This document shows positions 5,878-9,639 of a stretch of 9,639 nucleotides of DNA, in pieces. How positions within the stretch are numbered: position 1 is the stretch's first letter; the number at the start of each line of letters is the position of its first letter. The notes beneath the pieces are model-generated. The model saw nothing but the letters and a program-made list of their open reading frames with translations. It did not search any database and had not been told where the DNA came from. A program made the position numbers and the translations under genes. This DNA is from Planctomycetota bacterium (lineage in GTDB: Bacteria; Planctomycetota; UBA1135; JALUZX01): assembly GCA_027011425.1 (NCBI GenBank), contig JALUZX010000336.1, positions 1-9,639 on the forward strand, given 5' to 3'.

Positions 5878-7177
5878 CCGGATCTCCTCCCTTCGGCCCG
5901 GCAAGGCCGAAGGCAAGGTGGTCTCCGTCACGGGCGTGACCCTCACCGCCACGGGGCTGGAGGCCTCCATCGGGGAGGTCTGCCGCGTCCTGGGCCTGGA
6001 GGAGCACATCCTGGCGGAGGTGGTGGGTTTCCGGGAGGGGCGTTCCCTCCTCATGCCCCTGGGAGAGGTTGGCGGAATCGGGCCCGGGGCCAAGGTGGTG
6101 GGGCTTTCCCATCCCCTCCAGGTCCGGGTGGGCGAAGGTCTCCTGGGCCGGGTCGTGGACGGCCTGGGGAGACCCCTCGATGGAAGGCCCCTTCCTCCGG
6201 GGAAGGACGCCCCAGTCTACCGGGCCGCGCCCCCCGCGCTGGAGAGGGCGCCCATCGACCAGCCCATGGCTACGGGGGTTTCCAGCATCGACGGGTTCCT
6301 GACCCTGGGCCGGGGCCAGCGGATGGGCATCTTCGCCGGCTCCGGCGTGGGAAAGAGCACCTTGCTCGGGATGGTTTCCCGCGAGGCCGAGGCCGACGTG
6401 AACGTGATCGTCCTGGTGGGGGAACGGGGCCGGGAGGTGCGGGCCTTCCTGGAGGAGGTTCTCGGCCCGGACGGGCTGGCCCGCTCGGTGGTCGTGGTGG
6501 CCACTTCCGACGCACCTCCTCTTCTCCGGTTCAAGGCTCCTCTCACGGGGGTAACCCTGGCCGAATATTTCCGGGAGCAGGGAAAGGACGTCCTCCTGAT
6601 CATGGATTCGGTGACCCGTTTCGCCTTCTCCGCCCGGGAGATCGGCCTTGCCGTGGGAGAACCTCCAACCATGCGGGGATATCCGCCCTCCCTTTTCGCC
6701 CAGCTTCCTAGACTGGTGGAAAGGATGGGAACCGCCCGGAGGGGATCCATCACGGGGCTCATCACCGTGCTGGTGGAAGGGGACGACATGAACGAGCCCG
6801 TGGCCGATACGATGCGTTCCCTCCTGGACGGGCACATCGTGCTCTCCCGGGAGATCGCCTCCCTGGGCCGGTACCCGGCGGTGGACGTGCTGCGGTCCGT
6901 AAGCCGGACCATGGACCGGGTGGTGGACGCCCAACATCTCGAGGCGGCCCGGAACCTACGCGAGGTTCTCGCCCTCTACGAGGAGAACCGCGACCTGGTC
7001 CAGGTGGGGGCCTACAAGGCCGGGTCCGACCCGGGGCTCGACAGGGCCCTGGAGAGAATCGACGCGGTCCACGCCCTTCTCAGGCAGGGTGTGACGGAGA
7101 AGCGCTCTTTCCAGGAGACCAGGGACGTGATGGTGCGGTTGGCCTCGGGGGATTCCTTCTCCACGGGAGGGCCCTGA
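5849..7177 (+). CDS. fliI: Flagellum-specific ATPase FliI
   Basis: FliI is the hexameric ATPase of the flagellar type III export apparatus, on the cytoplasmic face, helping to unload and unfold substrates. The 442-residue protein matches family length. An N-terminal beta-barrel domain (about 20-95) precedes the RecA-like core. The Walker A motif GIFAGSGVGKST spans 160-171. GERGREV (191-197) contains the catalytic glutamate E192. Walker B is VLLIMD (248-253). The export-ATPase hallmarks SVTRFAFSAREIGLAVGEPP (254-273) and RGYPPSLFAQLPRLVER (276-292) distinguish it from F1 beta subunits. The core ends with the SREIASLGRYPAVDVL segment (333-348). All catalytic residues I can identify are present. 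GGAGGA at 5832-5837 is the ribosome site within fliH. A 61-nt gap follows before fliJ. Confidence 0.97.
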   Translation: MKLRLDRLDDRISSLRPGKAEGKVVSVTGVTLTATGLEASIGEVCRVLGLEEHILAEVVGFREGRSLLMPLGEVGGIGPGAKVVGLSHPLQVRVGEGLLGRVVDGLGRPLDGRPLPPGKDAPVYRAAPPALERAPIDQPMATGVSSIDGFLTLGRGQRMGIFAGSGVGKSTLLGMVSREAEADVNVIVLVGERGREVRAFLEEVLGPDGLARSVVVVATSDAPPLLRFKAPLTGVTLAEYFREQGKDVLLIMDSVTRFAFSAREIGLAVGEPPTMRGYPPSLFAQLPRLVERMGTARRGSITGLITVLVEGDDMNEPVADTMRSLLDGHIVLSREIASLGRYPAVDVLRSVSRTMDRVVDAQHLEAARNLREVLALYEENRDLVQVGAYKAGSDPGLDRALERIDAVHALLRQGVTEKRSFQETRDVMVRLASGDSFSTGGP

Positions 7178-7186
7178 AATGCCGAT

Positions 7187-7210
7187 GACAAGGGGGTGTT
7201 GTTCCCTGTC
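7187..7210 (+). other. Small hairpin in the fliI-fliJ gap
   Basis: GACAAGGG at 7187-7194 pairs with CCCTGTC at 7204-7210: seven base pairs with one bulged A and a 9-nt loop. It begins 10 nt after the fliI stop and ends 13 nt before the fliJ ribosome site. No T-run follows, so it is not a terminator; it could affect fliJ translation or mRNA stability. Confidence 0.25.
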
Positions 7211-7223
7211 GTGAGGGCCGGAT

Positions 7224-7241
7224 GGGAGGGCCTGGAGGTTG
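7224..7241 (+). promoter_or_regulatory. Ribosome binding site fixing the TTG start of fliJ
   Basis: GGGAGGG at 7224-7230 lies 8 nt before TTG 7239. A second GGAGG at 7234-7238 abuts the TTG and is too close to serve. The TTG gives the canonical FliJ beginning (MKRFRFRLERVL) and no in-frame ATG is nearby. Confidence 0.7.
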
Positions 7242-7691
7242 AAGAGATTCAGGTTTCGCTTGGAAAGGGTCCTGGGCCTCAAGAAGAGGGCCGAGAAGGC
7301 GGCCCGGCTGGAGCTGGGAAGGGCCCTTTCGGCCGTGAACGCCGCCCAGGCGCGCCTGCGGGAATCGGAAAGGGCCTGCGCTCTCCTGGAGGAGGAAGAG
7401 GTACGCCTTTCCGCCGAAGGGAGGATCGGGGCCCTTCCCCTCCAGGGGGCTCTTCTTTCCTACGCCCGGGCTTTCCTGGAAAGGGCCCGGGAGGAGGCGG
7501 CCGCGGCGGAAAGGGAACTCGAGGCGGCCCGCCAAGGATGGCGGGAGGCCAAGAAGGAGGCCCGGTCCCTGGAACTCCTGAGAGAGAGGGCCTACCGGGC
7601 CTGGCAGGAGAAGACCTGGAAGGAAGAAGCCAGGGAACTGGACGAGATCGGAAGGCTCCGTTTCCTGGCCGGGAGGTTTGAGGAACCATGA
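7239..7691 (+). CDS. fliJ: Flagellar export protein FliJ
   Basis: FliJ is the short coiled-coil stalk that enters the FliI hexamer, contacts the gate protein FlhA and escorts chaperones. The 150-residue product matches the family (147 in E. coli). It opens with the characteristic MKRFRFRLERVLGLKKRAE. It is almost wholly helical and rich in Arg, Glu and Ala, as expected for a two-helix coiled coil (about 10-60 and 70-135). It closes with the family-typical AREELDEI-like stretch (here ARELDEIGRL, 131-140). The start is TTG 7239, supported by GGGAGGG 8 nt upstream and by the conserved first residues. Coiled coils give weak sequence evidence, but start motif, length and position after fliI agree. 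Its stop overlaps the next ATG as ATGA, implying translational coupling. Confidence 0.9.
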   Translation: MKRFRFRLERVLGLKKRAEKAARLELGRALSAVNAAQARLRESERACALLEEEEVRLSAEGRIGALPLQGALLSYARAFLERAREEAAAAERELEAARQGWREAKKEARSLELLRERAYRAWQEKTWKEEARELDEIGRLRFLAGRFEEP

Positions 7692-8452
7692 TCAAGAGTC
7701 TCCTCATGTCCATGGGCATCACCATGGGCGCTCTCGTGCTCTTCGTCGGCACCATCCTGGCCGTGCTCAATATGCAGGGACGGCTCAACCCGGAGGGGGT
7801 GAAGGGCACACCCTTGGAGAATCTCTACCCTCCAGGGAAGCAGGTCGATACGAAGGCGCAGAAACCCGGGGTCCCGGAGAAGAAAGAAGACGAGGCTCAG
7901 AAAGCGGCCGAGAAGATCCAGGAAGAGATGGAGAAGGTCCGGACCGCCGGGGCGGCTCTCCCCGACGTCTACGCCCTTCCGGCCTCGATCAACCGGAGAG
8001 AACTGGACGAACTCGCCTCGCGGCTGGAACTCAAGGAGAAGGAGCTTCGCCGGCGGGAGGAGATGCTTGCAGGGAGGGAGGAAGGTCTCCGGATCCGTGA
8101 AAGGGACGTGGAGGACCGGAAGGCCTCCCTGAGAAAACTCATGGCCCGGCTGGACGCCAAGAGGAAAGGCCTGGACCTGGCCGCCAGGAAGCTGGCCGCC
8201 GGCCAGGTGATCCTGAAGCAGGGGGAGAAGAAGAACATCAAGCGCCTGGCCGACATGGTGGCGGAGATGAAGCCCGACGACGCGGCCCGGACCCTGGGAA
8301 GCTGGATGCCCGAGGGGGAAAAGAAGATCGTCAAAGTCCTCGTTGCCATGGACCCTTCCTCGGCGGCCCGAATTCTCGGCCGGCTCCAGGGGGAAACGGC
8401 CCAAAGGCTTTTCGACCTGATGACCCGATACAGGGAGGAAGGGAGCAAGTAG
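7688..8452 (+). CDS. MotE/YlxF-like membrane-anchored coiled-coil protein with MgtE_N-like domain
   Basis: The 254-residue protein has one N-terminal membrane helix (about 7-28), a Lys/Pro/Glu-rich linker, and a long heptad-like coiled coil (about 63-85 and 102-182). A small helical C-domain (about 185-250) contains MKPDDAARTLGSW and MDPSSAARILGRL, repeats typical of the MgtE_N-type fold. This layout matches the group including MotE (a periplasmic chaperone/stator scaffold partner of MotC in Campylobacterota) and Bacillus YlxF, which lies after fliJ. The C-domain is probably periplasmic, from the single N-terminal helix with few upstream charges. It overlaps fliJ by 4 nt (ATGA; GAGGAA ribosome site) and precedes motA, suggesting a role in stator assembly. 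No motC is visible in the window, so the exact function is inference. Confidence 0.8.
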   Translation: MIKSLLMSMGITMGALVLFVGTILAVLNMQGRLNPEGVKGTPLENLYPPGKQVDTKAQKPGVPEKKEDEAQKAAEKIQEEMEKVRTAGAALPDVYALPASINRRELDELASRLELKEKELRRREEMLAGREEGLRIRERDVEDRKASLRKLMARLDAKRKGLDLAARKLAAGQVILKQGEKKNIKRLADMVAEMKPDDAARTLGSWMPEGEKKIVKVLVAMDPSSAARILGRLQGETAQRLFDLMTRYREEGSK

Positions 8453-8511
8453 CTTCCCGGGGTCCGGACGGACCGGAGCCCGCCCCGGGCGCGGGGAAAC
8501 GTCCGGGGAAG
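8453..8511 (+). repeat. Interrupted inverted repeat in the motE-motA gap
   Basis: Starting directly after the motE stop, CTTCC (8453-8457) and CCGGAC (8464-8469) pair with the contiguous arm GTCCGGGGAAG (8501-8511), leaving a 6-nt bulge on the left. An inner hairpin GCCCG (8478-8482)/CGGGC (8486-8490) can form within the loop. An alternative GGTCC/GGACC hairpin (8461-8465 with 8470-8474) competes. With no T-run it is not a classical terminator. It may be an mRNA-processing or stability element separating the operon body from motAB. Confidence 0.4.
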
Positions 8512-8524
8512 CATCCAACGGGAG

Positions 8525-8548
8525 GGGCCCCGCCGGAATGGGGGGCCC
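8525..8548 (+). other. GC hairpin just upstream of the motA ribosome site
   Basis: GGGCCCC (8525-8531) can pair with GGGGCCC (8542-8548) across a 10-nt loop: seven G-C pairs ending at the base before AGGGGG (8549-8554), the likely motA ribosome site. Formation could modulate motA translation. No promoter motif was recognised in this gap. Confidence 0.35.
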
Positions 8549-8563
8549 AGGGGGAAAAGGGGA

Positions 8564-9334
8564 ATGGACCTCGCCACGGTCGTAGGCTTCGTCCTCTGCT
8601 ACGGAGTCATCGGGTGGGCCCTGGTGATGGGCGGCGACCTGGGGGTGTTCGTTGACATCCCCTCGGTCATTCTCGTTTTTGGGGGAACGGCGGCGACGGT
8701 CTTCCTCTCGTTTCCGATGGAGAGGGTGAAGAGTCTTCTCAACATCGTGATGAAGACCTTCAAGTATCCCCTTCCTTCCGTCCCCGAGGAGATCGACCGG
8801 GTCGTTCAGTTCGCAAACCTGGCCCGCCGGGAAGGCCTCCTCGCGCTGGAAGAAAAGCTGGAGGCCCTTGAGGACCCATTCATGGTGAAGGGCCTTCGCC
8901 TGGTGATCGACGGGTTTCCGGCGGAGACGGTGCGGGACATCATGGAGATCGAAATCGATTCTCTTTCCGCCCGCCACGCCCAGGGAAAGGAGATCCTGGA
9001 CGCCCTGGGGGCCTTCGCTCCGGCCTTCGGGATGATCGGGACCCTGATCGGCCTGGTCCAGATGCTGAACAACCTGAAGGATCCTTCGGGGATCGGCAAA
9101 GGCATGGCCGTGGCCCTCTTGACGACCTTCTACGGAGCGGTCATGGCCAACACCATCTTCCTTCCCCTGGCGAACAAGCTCGATGCCCGGGCCAAGCAGG
9201 AGGCCTCGCTCCGGGAACTCATGATCGAGGGGATCCTCTCCATCCAGGCTGGGGACAAACCGGCCTTGGTGAAGGAAAAGCTCCGTTCTTTCGTGCCTCC
9301 CAAGGAGAGGGCCCTGATGGAGACGGCGAAGTAG
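8564..9334 (+). CDS. motA: Flagellar stator protein MotA (MotA/PomA family)
   Basis: MotA forms the pentamer that surrounds the MotB dimer in the inner membrane and turns ion flow into torque on FliG. The 256-residue protein has four membrane helices: about 4-23, 29-49, 148-170 and 180-203. The cytoplasmic loop keeps both residues that contact FliG: R88 and E96, matching E. coli R90 and E98. P153 (in FAPAFGMIGT) and P201 (in FLPLANKL) match E. coli P173 and P222. T160 and T188 align with PomA T158 and T186, residues tied to sodium use, though the same threonines may occur in some proton-type homologues. ATG 8564 gives the canonical MDLATVVGFVL beginning; AGGGGG (8549-8554) is a suitable ribosome site. 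A 55-nt gap separates it from motB. Confidence 0.96.
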   Translation: MDLATVVGFVLCYGVIGWALVMGGDLGVFVDIPSVILVFGGTAATVFLSFPMERVKSLLNIVMKTFKYPLPSVPEEIDRVVQFANLARREGLLALEEKLEALEDPFMVKGLRLVIDGFPAETVRDIMEIEIDSLSARHAQGKEILDALGAFAPAFGMIGTLIGLVQMLNNLKDPSGIGKGMAVALLTTFYGAVMANTIFLPLANKLDARAKQEASLRELMIEGILSIQAGDKPALVKEKLRSFVPPKERALMETAK

Positions 9335-9347
9335 ACGGGGAAAGCGT

Positions 9348-9377
9348 TTGGTCCCGGGCGCCCCGGACCGGAACCAA
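9348..9377 (+). other. Hairpin in the motA-motB gap
   Basis: TTGGTCCCGG (9348-9357) pairs with CCGGAACCAA (9368-9377) with a single C-A mismatch and a 10-nt loop, ending directly before the motB ribosome site (GGGAGAGG, 9378-9385). It has no T-run. It could tune the MotA:MotB ratio, which is not 1:1 in the stator (five to two), but that is inference. Confidence 0.4.
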
Positions 9378-9389
9378 GGGAGAGGACAG

Positions 9390-9639
9390 GTGGGAAAACA
9401 ACCGGAGATCAAGGAAGTCGGCGCCCCCGCATGGGTGGTGACCTTCACGGATCTCACCTCGCTCCTGACCACCTTTTTCGTCCTTCTCCTCACCTTCTCC
9501 ACCATGGAGCCCGTCCGGGTCCGCCAGGTCCAGTCCTACCTGAAGGGGTCCATCGGGGTCTTCGGAAGGACCATGCTTTCCAGGCCCGCCCTGGTCAGCA
9601 GGGAGGTTCATACGACCAACCGTGCGATGGACGGGAGGG
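9390..9639 (+). CDS. motB: Flagellar stator protein MotB, N-terminal part
   Basis: The frame is open to the window end; 83 codons are visible, so the C-terminal OmpA-like peptidoglycan-binding domain lies outside. MotB is the stator subunit that anchors to the cell wall and carries the ion-binding aspartate. The visible part has a short cytoplasmic N-terminus, then APAWVVTFTDLTSLL (12-26) and FFVLLLTFSTM (29-39). D21 corresponds to the essential ion-binding Asp (E. coli D32). After the membrane helix, VQSYLKGSIGVFG (about 46-58) fits the plug/linker region of this type. The start is GTG 9390, with GGGAGAGG 4 nt upstream. The FFVLLLxFSxM form resembles PomB-like rather than enterobacterial MotB. 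Position after motA confirms identity. Confidence 0.93.
   Translation, partial: MGKQPEIKEVGAPAWVVTFTDLTSLLTTFFVLLLTFSTMEPVRVRQVQSYLKGSIGVFGRTMLSRPALVSREVHTTNRAMDGR

Noticed and set aside
8453..8511. Intrinsic transcription terminator after the motE-like gene
   Set aside because: The inverted repeat is present but no T-rich tract follows either arm, so classical termination is not supported.
7592..9505. A 637-codon open frame on the minus strand across motE, motA and motB
   Set aside because: Same cause: a shadow of the motE-like gene and motA, with a composition-driven His/Gly/Pro/Arg-rich translation and no motif.

Overview
The window is one strand of a high-GC bacterial chromosome (roughly two thirds G+C by eye, strongly G/C-biased third codon positions). 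It carries a core flagellar operon, read entirely left to right. The organism cannot be named from these bases. The proteins are clearly bacterial and most resemble those of free-living, high-GC groups such as planctomycetes, acidobacteria or deltaproteobacteria-like lineages; I cannot choose between them. No mobile elements, tRNA or rRNA genes, CRISPR arrays or phage genes are visible, and the composition looks uniform throughout.

Layout: (1) 1-1434, the 3' part of a thioredoxin-domain/six-hairpin-glycosidase-like protein (DUF255/Spata20/YyaL family), unrelated to motility. (2) 1435-1548, a 114-nt gap with a sigma-28-like promoter candidate, competing hairpins and a 12-bp perfect palindrome. 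This is the only sizeable non-coding stretch before the flagellar genes. (3) 1549-7691, flgB, flgC, fliE, fliF, fliG, fliH, fliI and fliJ: the proximal rod, rod-MS-ring junction, MS ring, rotor switch protein, and the export ATPase with its regulator and stalk protein. The genes are tightly packed and several overlap. (4) 7688-8452, a MotE/YlxF-like membrane-anchored coiled-coil protein with a C-terminal MgtE_N-like helical domain, overlapping fliJ by ATGA. (5) 8564-9639, motA and the start of motB, the stator. Structured GC-rich gaps precede motA and motB.

Together the genes encode the base of the flagellum (rod and MS ring), the FliG side of the torque interface, the type III export ATPase complex, and the stator that drives rotation. 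The order fliJ-motE-motA-motB lacks the fliK-flgD-flgE block that often sits between the motE/ylxF-like gene and the stator genes. The most distinctive protein-level signal is in FliG: the torque helix keeps the lysine, arginine and acidic pair but has proline where the near-invariant GPVR arginine belongs, and the Gly-Gly hinge before the C-terminal domain is replaced. I do not see a wholly undescribed system here. This is a recognisable flagellar locus with some lineage-specific departures that deserve a check.
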